A stretch of DNA of 64,000 bases from Halomicroarcula saliterrae. Its GTDB lineage: Archaea > Halobacteriota > Halobacteria > Halobacteriales > Haloarculaceae. Made by a program: the position numbers and the translations under genes. Within the stretch, counting starts at the first letter, position 1. Each line of letters begins with the position of its first letter. This document shows, in pieces, positions 17,496-25,881 of this stretch. The stretch is taken from contig NZ_JAMQON010000004.1 of assembly GCF_031624395.1 (NCBI RefSeq), positions 178,988 to 242,987 on the forward strand, written 5' to 3'. The notes below the pieces were generated by a model. The model saw only the letters and a list, made by a program, of their open reading frames with translations. It did not search any database and was not told where the DNA came from.

Positions 17496-17960
17496 ATGGG
17501 AGACGATGCTATCGATGGTGTCGACGAGGCGATTCTCCACGCCCTCCAGGAGGACGCGCGTAACATCTCGTCGGGCGACATCGCGGAACGGACCGGCACG
17601 TCGGGAAGCACCGTTAGGAAACGGATTCAGCGGCTCGAAGGGGACGAGGTCATCAAGGGGTACAGCGCCGAAATCGACTACCAGAAGTCCGGATACCCGC
17701 TCCGGATGCTCCTGTTTTGCACCGCGCCGATTCCCGAGCGTGGCGAGCAGATTCCCGGTATCCTCGACATCGACGGCGTCGTCTCGGTTCAGGAGCTAGT
17801 CACCGGCGAGCGGAACCTGCTGGTGACCGTCGTCGGCGAGACGGACAGCGACATCACCCCGGTCGCACAGGAGCTACTGGACCTGGGGCTGACTGTCGTC
17901 GACGAGGTGCTGGTCCGGAGCCACGAGACGACGCCGTTTGGCGAGTTCGACGGCGAGTAG
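17496..17960 (+). CDS. Lrp/AsnC family transcription regulator
   Basis: The 154-residue protein has the AsnC-type winged HTH at residues 5-60 (DEAILHALQEDARNISSGDI, then a GTSGSTVRKRIQRLEGDEVI recognition region) and a C-terminal RAM-like domain with VVSVQELVTGERNLLVTVVG. The start at 17496 gives a normal family length; an in-frame GTG at 17427 would add a Ser/Arg-rich tail of 23 residues. Lrp proteins bind palindromic operators as dimers and oligomers. The dabB promoter, 134-178 bp after the stop, carries a perfect 13-bp inverted repeat, so this protein is the obvious candidate regulator (inference). Confidence 0.85.
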   Translation: MGDDAIDGVDEAILHALQEDARNISSGDIAERTGTSGSTVRKRIQRLEGDEVIKGYSAEIDYQKSGYPLRMLLFCTAPIPERGEQIPGILDIDGVVSVQELVTGERNLLVTVVGETDSDITPVAQELLDLGLTVVDEVLVRSHETTPFGEFDGE

Positions 17961-18093
17961 GCGCGTCTTTCGGACGACTAATACCCCGTATAGACGCCGT
18001 TTAACAGTCCGAAACCGGCATCCAAGACCCGTGAGCGGTCGGACCATACGACTGTTTCGCTGAAATCATAATGTTCTTTAATTTCCTTATACG

Positions 18094-18138
18094 CGAACAG
18101 ACTGGTAAGATAGAAGAATTTAATAACCAGTCTGTTCG
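18094..18138 (+). promoter_or_regulatory. 13-bp inverted repeat flanking a TATA box, dabBA promoter
   Basis: The left arm cgaacagactggt (18094-18106) and right arm accagtctgttcg (18126-18138) are perfect reverse complements separated by 19 bp. The spacer and first base of the right arm contain atttaataa (18118-18126), a good TATA box. Transcription would start near 18150, giving a leader of about 60 nt before dabB. A protein bound to both arms would block TBP/TFB, so repression is the likely mode. Confidence 0.75.
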
Positions 18139-18212
18139 TTATGTGGACGAACGACGGCCGACATCGCCCGGAGTAGCTGTCCGGGTGGTGCCGGTCGACG
18201 AACACGCTATCA

Positions 18213-19691
18213 ATGTCAGACGAAACACAGCGCACGACGGTCGGACCACTTCCGAACGGGATAGGGCAGCAAGCACCGAGCACGCCGAACGCCCTGACCC
18301 GGGCCGTCTGGTTGCTGTGGGGGCTGAGTCTGGCCGCACTGGTCGGCCACGCGGTGAACGGCTGGTCACCCGCGTTCGGCAGTCTGGTCGCCGTCGACGG
18401 GCTGACCGTCCTGATGTGGACGGTCGTCACGTTCTTTTCGGGCATCGTCCACAGCTACTCCCGGCGCTACATGGCCGGCAGCGCCCACGAGACGCGCTTT
18501 TTCGCCACCGTGTTCGGCTTTACCGTGGTGGTGATGGCGCTGGTCGCGGCGAACCACGTCGCCCTCTTTGGCGCCCTGTGGCTGGCGATGGGGCTGTTGA
18601 TGGCACAGCTCATCGGCGTCATCGACGGCTGGCAGCAGGCACAGGCGGCCGCGGCGGTCGCCCGCAGGTACTTCCTCGCGAGCAGCGCGTTGCTCGGTGT
18701 CTCGCTGGCGGCGCTGTGGTTGGCGACCGACGCGACGACGCTCTCCGGAATCGCCGCGGCCTCGGACACGCTGGGCGGGCCGGTGTGGCTCCTCGCCGCC
18801 GGCGCGCTCGTCCTCGCGGCGATGATCCAGTCGGCGCTCATCCCGTTTCAGGGCTGGCTGCTCTCCTCGATGACCGCGCCGACGCCGGCGTCGGCGCTGA
18901 TGCACGCCGGGTTCGTCAACGCCGGCGGCATCCTGCTGACCCGCTTTGCCCCGGTCATCACCGTCGACCCCACACTCATGCTCGCAGTTGTCGGCGTCGG
19001 CGCGGCCAGCGCCCTCGGGGGGAAGCTCCTGAAATCGGTCCAGACGGACGTCAAGAGCAAGCTCGGCTGTTCGACGGTCGGCCAGATGGGCTTTATGATA
19101 ATGCAGGCCGGGCTGGGCTTTTTCGGAGCTGCCATCACCCACCTCATCCTGCACGGCTTCTACAAGGCCTACCAGTTCCTCTCCTCCGGTGACGGCGTCG
19201 AACACAACAGCCCCGCCGGGCGGCCGGGCCGCAGGGAGAGCGTCGTCGGCGTCGCCGTGACGCTGTTGACCGCACTGGTCGGCGGCGCGCTGTTCGCGGT
19301 GCTGACGGGGAAGGGAGCGAAACTCGACAGCGGCCTCCTGTTGACCTTCTTCGTGGTGTTCACCACGCTACACGCGGCCCGCAACGCGGTCCAGCACACC
19401 GAACTGCCGGCGATGGCCCGCTACGGGGCCGTCCCGCTGGTCTTCTTCCCGGCCATCGTCGTCTACGCCGTGGTCTACGAGGGGGTCTCCGGGCTCTTGG
19501 CAGTGGGCACGGCGACGACCGAACTGACCCTGCTTCACGGCGCCGTCGCCGTCTTCTTCGTCGGCGTCTACCTCGCCATCGAGACCGGCGTCCACGAGCA
19601 CAGCCAGCGCCTCTACGTGGCGCTGTTGAACGCCAGCCAACCGCCGACCGACACCGTGTTGACTTCCACGGAGGACTACAATGAGTACTGA
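18213..19691 (+). CDS. dabB: DabB, NuoL-like proton-conducting subunit of inorganic carbon uptake system
   Basis: The 492-residue polytopic protein belongs to the NuoL/MrpA proton-translocating family. It has the motifs FFSGIVHSYSRRYM, MIQSALIPFQGWLLSSM, APTPASALMHAGFVNAGG (the antiporter signature) and STVGQMGFMI. It is paired with a DUF2309 gene that it overlaps by 11 bp, which identifies it as DabB rather than a complex I subunit. Family knowledge: DabB couples proton flow to CO2 hydration by DabA. The start ATG 18213 fits the promoter at 18118-18126. Confidence 0.9.
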   Translation: MSDETQRTTVGPLPNGIGQQAPSTPNALTRAVWLLWGLSLAALVGHAVNGWSPAFGSLVAVDGLTVLMWTVVTFFSGIVHSYSRRYMAGSAHETRFFATVFGFTVVVMALVAANHVALFGALWLAMGLLMAQLIGVIDGWQQAQAAAAVARRYFLASSALLGVSLAALWLATDATTLSGIAAASDTLGGPVWLLAAGALVLAAMIQSALIPFQGWLLSSMTAPTPASALMHAGFVNAGGILLTRFAPVITVDPTLMLAVVGVGAASALGGKLLKSVQTDVKSKLGCSTVGQMGFMIMQAGLGFFGAAITHLILHGFYKAYQFLSSGDGVEHNSPAGRPGRRESVVGVAVTLLTALVGGALFAVLTGKGAKLDSGLLLTFFVVFTTLHAARNAVQHTELPAMARYGAVPLVFFPAIVVYAVVYEGVSGLLAVGTATTELTLLHGAVAVFFVGVYLAIETGVHEHSQRLYVALLNASQPPTDTVLTSTEDYNEY

Positions 19692-22041
19692 ATCCACTAT
19701 CCGCGACAGCATCGACGACGCAGCCGCCACCGTCGGCTCGGTCTGGCCCATCCACTCGTTCGTGACGGCCAACCCCCTCTCGGGGTTCGAGGACCAGCCG
19801 TTCGACGAGGCGGTCGCACAGGCCACCGATATCCTCGGCGGCCGGGGCTATCCCAGCCCGGAGACGTTCCGCCAGGCCCTGGAGCGCGAGCAGATAGACC
19901 GCGAAATCCTGGAAGCGGAACTCGCCGAGGCCGGCTACGAGGCCGACCCGGAGGCGCTGCTCGACCGTATGGACACGACCGTCGACGCTGACGAGGCCGC
20001 AGAGGACACGGTCGAGGACCGCGTCGACCACGTGCTGACGAAGTGGCTGTCTGCCTTCCTCGACGAGGGGCGCGCCCACTGGGCGCTGCCGGACCGTGAC
20101 CTCGGGTTCTACGGCGTCTTCCGCAACGTAGCCGCCTACGACACCCAGATTCCCGACGCGGGCATCGTCGCGGACCTGCCGGCGACGCCGGTCGAGGCCA
20201 TCGAGACGGTGCTCGACCCGTATCCCGAGGCGCAGTGGGAGGCCATCTTCGAGGAGCAACTCTCCGCGCTCCCGGGCTGGACCGGCTTCATCAAACAGCG
20301 TGCCGAAGACGGGGGCGAGTGGCAGTCGAGGCATCCGATAACACTCGCGGGGTATCTCGCGGTGCGTCTGTCGTTGTTCGACGCCGTCGACGCCGACCTC
20401 TCGCCGGCCAAATCCCACACGGCCGAGCCGAACGAAACAGACGAGCTCAGCGAAGCGTTCCTCAGCGCCTGGGAGGCGACCTACCGCGAGGAGCTGGTCG
20501 ACGCCGTCAGCGAGGCCAGCGAGGAACGTGCCGACGCCGACGACGGCCGTCCTGACGCACAGCTCGTCTTCTGTATCGACACCCGCTCCGAGGTCCTGCG
20601 TCGCCACCTCGAGGACACGGGCGACTACGAGACCCACGGCTACGCCGGCTTTTTCGGCGTTCCGATGGAGTACGAGGGGTACAACTCGGAGGTCTCCGTC
20701 GAGGCGTGCCCCCCCATCGCGGACACCCAGCACACCATCACCGAGCACCCGACCGACGGCGAGAGGCAGGCCGAGTACGACCACCTGACGGGCATCCGCG
20801 AGGCCGCCGCCGAGATTGTCGAGACCATCGAGTCCAACGCCGCGACCGCCTACGGCTTCGTCGAAAGCGCCGGGAGCGGCTACGGGCTCGCACTGGCGGG
20901 CCGCACGCTGGTTCCCGGGCGCGTCCACGACCTGTTCGACAGCGTCGACGGGAGAGTGCCCGACGAGCACGAGTTCTGTAGCCCGTCGGTCGAGACCCTC
21001 ACGCTCGAAGAGAAGGTCGGGTACGCCGAGACCGCCTTCGACCTGATGGGGTGGGACCAGTTCGCCCGTCTGGCGGTGTTCACCGGCCACGCCAGCGAGA
21101 CCGCGAACAACCCGTACGACTCGAGTCTGGACTGTGGGGCCTGTGCCGGCAACCCCGGCGGCCCGAGCGCCCGCGTCCTCGCGGCGATCTGTAACCAGGA
21201 CGCCGTGCGGGAGGAACTCCGCGAGCGCGGCTTCGACATTCCCGACGACACCGTGTTCCTCGCCGGCCAGCACAACACCACGACCGACGAGGTCGACCTG
21301 TACGACAGCGGTGTGCCCGAGAGCCACGCCGAGGAGCTCGAAACGCTGCGCTCGGACCTGAAGGCGGCCCGCGAAGGCGCGACTGCAGAACGCACGAGGT
21401 CGGTTGACGACGCCGTCCGCGAGACCGAGCGCAAGGCGGCCGACTGGGCAGAGACCCGCCCCGAGTGGGGGCTGGCCGGCAACGCCGGTTTCGTCGTCGG
21501 GCCGGGGGAGCTGGCGGCCGACCTCGACCTCGACGGCCGCGCGTTCCTGCATTCGTACGACTGGACGACCGACCCCGACGGCGACGCGCTGGAAGCGATC
21601 ATGACGGCGCCGATGGTCGTCACCCAGTGGATTAACTGCCAGTACTACTTCTCGACCGTCGACAACGCAGTGTACGGCAGCGGGTCGAAGATAACCCACA
21701 ACCCCGTCGGCAACGTCGGCGTCTACCAGGGCAACGGCGGCGACCTGATGACCGGCCTGCCGCTGCAGTCGCTCAAGGCGGCCGACGACGAGCCCTACCA
21801 CCAGCCGCTGCGTCTCTCGACGGTCATCCACGCACCGGTCGACACCGTCACCGACATCCTCGCGGACCACGAGGACGTGGCCGGTCTGCTCGACAACGGG
21901 TGGCTCTCGCTGACCGTCGTCGACCCGACCCAGGACCACACCGCCTTCCACTACGCCGGCGAACTCTCCTGGAGCCCGGCCAGCAAAGACGTGGCCGCCG
22001 AACCGTCTGCCGAAGCCACGCCGGCCGTGGCCGACGACTGA
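19681..22041 (+). CDS. dabA: DabA, carbonic-anhydrase-like subunit of inorganic carbon uptake (DUF2309/UPF0753)
   Basis: The 786-residue soluble protein has the DabA opening VWPIHSFVTANPLSGFED and the beta-carbonic-anhydrase-like zinc site: Cys298 and Asp300 in VFCIDTRSE, His470 in FTGHASETANNPY and Cys485 in SLDCGACAGNPGG. The spacing Cys-X-Asp, then His, then Cys 15 residues later matches the DabA zinc ligands described for Halothiobacillus. With DabB it should hydrate CO2 to bicarbonate in the cytoplasm, driven by the membrane ion gradient. The ATG at 19681 overlaps dabB. No carboxysome or RuBisCO gene is nearby. Confidence 0.93.
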   Translation: MSTESTIRDSIDDAAATVGSVWPIHSFVTANPLSGFEDQPFDEAVAQATDILGGRGYPSPETFRQALEREQIDREILEAELAEAGYEADPEALLDRMDTTVDADEAAEDTVEDRVDHVLTKWLSAFLDEGRAHWALPDRDLGFYGVFRNVAAYDTQIPDAGIVADLPATPVEAIETVLDPYPEAQWEAIFEEQLSALPGWTGFIKQRAEDGGEWQSRHPITLAGYLAVRLSLFDAVDADLSPAKSHTAEPNETDELSEAFLSAWEATYREELVDAVSEASEERADADDGRPDAQLVFCIDTRSEVLRRHLEDTGDYETHGYAGFFGVPMEYEGYNSEVSVEACPPIADTQHTITEHPTDGERQAEYDHLTGIREAAAEIVETIESNAATAYGFVESAGSGYGLALAGRTLVPGRVHDLFDSVDGRVPDEHEFCSPSVETLTLEEKVGYAETAFDLMGWDQFARLAVFTGHASETANNPYDSSLDCGACAGNPGGPSARVLAAICNQDAVREELRERGFDIPDDTVFLAGQHNTTTDEVDLYDSGVPESHAEELETLRSDLKAAREGATAERTRSVDDAVRETERKAADWAETRPEWGLAGNAGFVVGPGELAADLDLDGRAFLHSYDWTTDPDGDALEAIMTAPMVVTQWINCQYYFSTVDNAVYGSGSKITHNPVGNVGVYQGNGGDLMTGLPLQSLKAADDEPYHQPLRLSTVIHAPVDTVTDILADHEDVAGLLDNGWLSLTVVDPTQDHTAFHYAGELSWSPASKDVAAEPSAEATPAVADD

Positions 22042-22193
22042 GCGGCGCGACGAGCCGCTTTTTACCCGAGCGACACTGCTCGCGCCGGATAGCGGCCGGT
22101 GGGGCCGTCGATTCTGTATAGCGCTATCTGATTTATCACCGATTCGCCGCCGACGCGTCGAACTTTTACGAGTCGGGCGTTTAGGCGCCGCTA

Positions 22194-23102
22194 ATGGTCC
22201 AGAACGTGGCGTCCGTGATGCCGGAGCTGGAGCTTGAGGATTTCCACCTTCTCTCGGGGGTCGAACAGGGGATGCGGTTCTCGGAGTACGTCAACCGGGA
22301 CAAGCTCACCGACTTCTCCCGGCTCAGCGAGGAGAACGTCGACTACCGGCTGGACCGGTGTGAGGACCGCGGGCTCGTCGAGCGCAAGACCATCCAGTAC
22401 GAGGGGTTCAAGCTCACCTTCGAGGGGTACGACGCCCTGGCCTTGCACACCTTCGTCGAACGCGACACCATCGAGGGGTTCGGGGCCCCGCTGGGCGTGG
22501 GCAAGGAGAGCGACGTCTACGAGGTCCAGTCGTACAAACCCCTGGCGCTGAAATACCACCGCGAGGGGTACACCAACTTCCGCGAGGTGATGCGCGACCG
22601 GGACTACACGTCCGACCGCGACCACGTCTCCTGGCTCTACACGGCCCGCAAGGCCGCGGAGCGGGAGCACGAGGCCCTGGAGACGCTGTATCCCGACGTC
22701 TCGGTCCCCCAGCCGATCGACACGAACCGCCACGCCATCGTCATGGAGAAAGTCGACGGCGTCGAGCTCTCCCGGACGGGTCTGGAAGCCGAACAGGTCG
22801 TTCCCGTTCTGAACCTCGTCCTCGACGAGATGCAGACCGCCTACCAGGAGGGGTTCGTCCACGCGGACATGAGCGAGTACAACGTCTTCGTTACGACTCA
22901 GGGGGTCGTCGTCTTCGACTGGCCCCAGGCAGTGCCGACCGACCACGAGAACGCGGAGGAGTTGCTGGCCCGGGACGTCGACAACATCGCGAGCTACTTC
23001 CAGCGGAAATACCCCGCAGTGGTGCCAGACGTCGACATCGACGCCGTCGCTGCGGCGCTCACTGACGACAGCTTCGAGACCGTCGGCGACTACACTGTCT
23101 GA
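22194..23102 (+). CDS. rio2: RIO2 family serine protein kinase/ATPase
   Basis: The 302-residue protein has the RIO2 layout: an N-terminal winged-helix domain (about 1-85) followed by the RIO kinase domain with GVGKESDVYE as the nucleotide loop, LKYHREG with the ATP lysine, the catalytic Asp225 in HADMSEYNVF and the metal Asp242 in VFDWPQ. RIO2 acts in late maturation of the small ribosomal subunit; it is universal in archaea. A strong start at ATG 22194 follows an AT-rich stretch. It stands alone downstream of dabA. Confidence 0.96.
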   Translation: MVQNVASVMPELELEDFHLLSGVEQGMRFSEYVNRDKLTDFSRLSEENVDYRLDRCEDRGLVERKTIQYEGFKLTFEGYDALALHTFVERDTIEGFGAPLGVGKESDVYEVQSYKPLALKYHREGYTNFREVMRDRDYTSDRDHVSWLYTARKAAEREHEALETLYPDVSVPQPIDTNRHAIVMEKVDGVELSRTGLEAEQVVPVLNLVLDEMQTAYQEGFVHADMSEYNVFVTTQGVVVFDWPQAVPTDHENAEELLARDVDNIASYFQRKYPAVVPDVDIDAVAAALTDDSFETVGDYTV

Positions 23103-23171
23103 GGCCGCTATTGCCGTTTTCCGGCCGGTGTGCGCGCTGAGCGGCGGCGCCGTGGTCCGCTCGCAGCCATA

Positions 23172-23200
23172 CCAATAAATTATATATCGCTATAACAAAT
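23172..23200 (+). promoter_or_regulatory. AT-rich promoter-like stretch upstream of cupredoxin gene
   Basis: A run of A/T including aaattatatatcgctataac lies in the RIO2-cupredoxin gap, about 118-146 bp before the cupredoxin ATG. It could hold a TATA box, leaving a leader of roughly 100 nt. It could also drive something on the minus strand; nothing obvious starts there. Confidence 0.35.
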
Positions 23201-23317
23201 CGGCTCGCGCGACGAACAGCGCGACACAGCGAACGACGGCTGAAACGCCCGTTCCCGGTCCCGTTGGCGGTCGAAACCGGGGAAAGTAAACCGTTCGGAG
23301 CCGAATATCACGGTGTG

Positions 23318-23749
23318 ATGGACCGACGAACCATACTGCGAGCGAGCGGGGTCGCGTTAGCCGCCGGTCTGGCCGGCTGTGGCGGGACCTCGTCGGAGGG
23401 GACGCCCGAGGGGACAGCGACAGGCAGCGGTACCACGGTCGCAATGACCGACGGCCTCGTGTTCGACCCCAGGGAGATAACTGTCAGCGTCGGCGACACC
23501 GTCACCTGGGAGAACACCGGCTCGGTCCCACACAGCGTCACCGCCTACGAGGCCGACCTGCCCGACGGGGCGACGTACTTCGCCTCCGGCGGGTTCGACA
23601 GCGAGTCCGCCGCCAGGGAGAACTATCCCAACGAGGGGGCGATCGGCGCCGGCGAGACCTACGAACACACGTTCGAGACGAGCGGCGAGTTCCCCTACTT
23701 CTGTATCCCCCACGAGTCGGGGATGCAAGGGACCGTCGTCGTGGAGTGA
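23318..23749 (+). CDS. Halocyanin/plastocyanin-like copper lipoprotein
   Basis: The 143-residue protein begins MDRRTILRASGVALAAGLAG followed by Cys: a twin-arginine signal with a lipobox, so it is probably exported folded and lipid-anchored. The mature domain is a small cupredoxin with type-1 copper ligands His in SVPHSV, Cys and His in FCIPH and Met in ESGM. It likely shuttles electrons outside the membrane, for example to terminal oxidases. The ATG at 23318 is preferred because the signal peptide begins there; an upstream in-frame ATG adds residues that would spoil it. Confidence 0.88.
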   Translation: MDRRTILRASGVALAAGLAGCGGTSSEGTPEGTATGSGTTVAMTDGLVFDPREITVSVGDTVTWENTGSVPHSVTAYEADLPDGATYFASGGFDSESAARENYPNEGAIGAGETYEHTFETSGEFPYFCIPHESGMQGTVVVE

Positions 23750-23760
23750 CGGCGGGCGGC

Positions 23761-24675
23761 TCAGTTCAGGTAGTCGTGGAGCCCGTCCGCCAGCGAGACG
23801 GTGGGCTCGAAGCCCAGTCGCTCCCGGGCCTTGCCGATGTCGGCCACGGAGTGGCGGATATCGCCCTCCCGGGCGTCGACGTGGGTTATCTCGGCCGTGG
23901 GGTCGACCTCGTCTCTGATTAGTTCGGCGAGCCCGCGAACGGAGGTCCGCGAGCCGGTGCCGACGTTGAACGCCTCGCCAGTCTCGTCAGTCCGGGCCGC
24001 GAGCACGTTCGCCTGCACCACGTCGGCGACGTTGACGAAGTCGCGGGTCTGCTCCCCGTCGCCGTGGACGGTCAGCGGACCGCCGTCGTGGGCCTGCTCG
24101 TCGAACGCCTTGATGACGCCAGCGTAGTCACCGCCGGACTGGCGAGGGCCGTAGATGTTGAAATAGCGCAACGCGACGGTCGGGAGGTCATAGAGGTCGG
24201 CGTAGAGCCGACAGTAGTGGTCGCTCGTCAGCTTCTCCAGTCCGTAGGGCGAAGACGGGTCTTTCGACTCCGTCTCGGTGATGGGGAGCGTGTCGGGTGC
24301 GCCGTAGATAGCGGCACTGGAGGCGAAGACGACGCGGGCGTCCTGCCGACGGGCCGCCTCCAGCACGGCGAGGGTGCCGTTGGCGTTGACCGCGTTGCTC
24401 GTCGTCGGGTCCTCCACCGAGCGGGCGACGCTGACGATAGCCGCCTGGTGGAAGACGATATCGACGCCGTCCATGGCCTCAGCGAGGGCCTCGTCGTCGC
24501 GGATATCCCCCTCGATGAGCGTCGCGTCGTCGGGGACGTTCGCCCGCTTGCCACTGGAGAAGTTGTCGAGAACACGGACGTCGTTGTCCGGGAGGTGGGC
24601 GTCGGCGACGTGGCTGCCGACGAAGCCAGCGCCGCCGGTGACGAGCACCGTCTTGTCGGTCACAGTAGCCGTCAT
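23761..24675 (-). CDS. NAD-dependent nucleotide-sugar epimerase/dehydratase
   Basis: The 304-residue short-chain dehydrogenase starts with the Rossmann motif VTGGAGFVGSHVAD. It has the catalytic tyrosine and lysine in SPYGLEKLTSDHY (YxxxK) and the typical LRYFNIYGPRQ and FVNVADVVQA strings of UDP-glucose 4-epimerase relatives. It probably interconverts or modifies nucleotide sugars for glycosylation or exopolysaccharide. The exact substrate is not readable. It converges on the cupredoxin gene; its neighbours upstream are transcription factors, so context gives no pathway. Confidence 0.88.
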   Translation of the reverse strand: MTATVTDKTVLVTGGAGFVGSHVADAHLPDNDVRVLDNFSSGKRANVPDDATLIEGDIRDDEALAEAMDGVDIVFHQAAIVSVARSVEDPTTSNAVNANGTLAVLEAARRQDARVVFASSAAIYGAPDTLPITETESKDPSSPYGLEKLTSDHYCRLYADLYDLPTVALRYFNIYGPRQSGGDYAGVIKAFDEQAHDGGPLTVHGDGEQTRDFVNVADVVQANVLAARTDETGEAFNVGTGSRTSVRGLAELIRDEVDPTAEITHVDAREGDIRHSVADIGKARERLGFEPTVSLADGLHDYLN

Positions 24676-24771
24676 ACCGGGGAGTGGGTCGGGCTGTGAT
24701 AAATAGGTCGGGTCGGTCCAACAACTAAGGGCCTCGGTCGCGTGGGCGGCGAGACGCCCGCAGTCGGCCGG

Positions 24772-25776
24772 TCAGGCGCTCGCGTTGGAGCTGCTCGGCG
24801 CGTTCGTCTCGACGGCCTCGTGGGCCGACTCGGCTTCGAGCAGTTCGCGGTAGCGGTCCCGGATGGTGACCGTGCTCACGTCGGTCGCCCCGCTCACGGT
24901 CTCCTGAGTGAGCTCCTCGTTGACGAGCAGCCCGGCGGCGTAGATGGCCGCCGCGGCCAGACCGACGGGACTCTTGCCGCTGTGGACGTTGGCGGCCTTG
25001 CCCGTTTCCAGCAGTTCGCGGGCCCGCCGTACCAGTTCGTCGCTGGCGTCGAGTTGGGAAGCGAACTTGGTGAGGTAGTCGGCGGGGTCGGGCGGGCCGA
25101 TCTCCAGGGCGAGCTCGCGATTGATGTAGCGGTACGCCCGCGTGAACTCCTGTTCGTCCACCCGACTCACCAGCACCATGTCGTCGATGGTCTGGGGGAG
25201 GTTCGCCTGCCGGATAGCGGCGTACAGCGCGGCCGTGGCGATGCCCTCGATGGAGCGGCCCGGGAGCAGCCCCTCGTCGAGCGCTCGGCGATAGACGACG
25301 CTCGCGGTCTCGCGGGCGCTCTCGGGGACACCAAGAGCGCTCCCCATGCGGTCGATTTCACCGAGCGCCTGTTTGAGGTTGCGCTCGCTGTGGTCCCGCG
25401 TCCGGAACCGCTCGTTCCACGTCCGGAGGCGCTGCATCTTCTCGCGCTGGCTCGCCGACAGCGTGTTGCCGTTGGCGTCCTTGTCCTGCCAGCCGATGTT
25501 GGTCGACAGCCCCTCGTCGTGCATCATCTTGGTCGTCGGGGCGCCGACGCGGGACTTCTGGTCGCGCTCGGCCGAGTCGAAGGCGCGCCACTCGGGTCCG
25601 TGGTCGATCTCGTCTTCCTCGACGACCAGTCCGCAGTCCGCACACACCGTCTCGCCGCGGGCGGCGTCGCTGGTGAGGGAGCCGCCACAGTCCGGGCAGC
25701 GGCGCTCGTCAGCGACCGCTGTGTCTTTCTCGTCGACATCGCGCTCGTGGGCGTCGTAGGTGTTGAGTGTAGTCAT
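24772..25776 (-). CDS. tfb: Transcription initiation factor B (TFB)
   Basis: The 334-residue protein has an N-terminal zinc ribbon (CPDCGG...CADCGLV, residues about 27-48), a B-finger region (EWRAFDSAERDQKSRVGAP) and two cyclin-like repeats (about 120-210 and 220-310) with the motif SIEGIATAALYAA in the first and SPVGLAAAAIYAAG in the second. TFB recruits RNA polymerase to TBP-bound promoters. ATG 25776 is preferred over a longer frame because the zinc ribbon N-terminus then has normal length. Haloarchaea carry several TFBs for different promoter sets; which paralogue this is cannot be told here. Confidence 0.95.
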   Translation of the reverse strand: MTTLNTYDAHERDVDEKDTAVADERRCPDCGGSLTSDAARGETVCADCGLVVEEDEIDHGPEWRAFDSAERDQKSRVGAPTTKMMHDEGLSTNIGWQDKDANGNTLSASQREKMQRLRTWNERFRTRDHSERNLKQALGEIDRMGSALGVPESARETASVVYRRALDEGLLPGRSIEGIATAALYAAIRQANLPQTIDDMVLVSRVDEQEFTRAYRYINRELALEIGPPDPADYLTKFASQLDASDELVRRARELLETGKAANVHSGKSPVGLAAAAIYAAGLLVNEELTQETVSGATDVSTVTIRDRYRELLEAESAHEAVETNAPSSSNASA

Positions 25777-25881
25777 AATGAGAGTGCGAGTGCGGACCGC
25801 CACTCGCGTGTGTATCCAAACGAACACGCGCATCGGGTATCAGGTCTCGGTTGGCATATGCCGAACTGCCGTGTCAGCCCC

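Noticed and set aside
18213-19691. NuoL-like gene considered as a complex I subunit partner of nuoCD
   Set aside because: It overlaps a DUF2309 (DabA) gene and is shorter than typical NuoL; DabB is the better call.
19360-21951. 863-codon open frame antisense to dabA
   Set aside because: The opposite strand encodes DabA with every zinc ligand in place; the antisense product has no recognisable motif.
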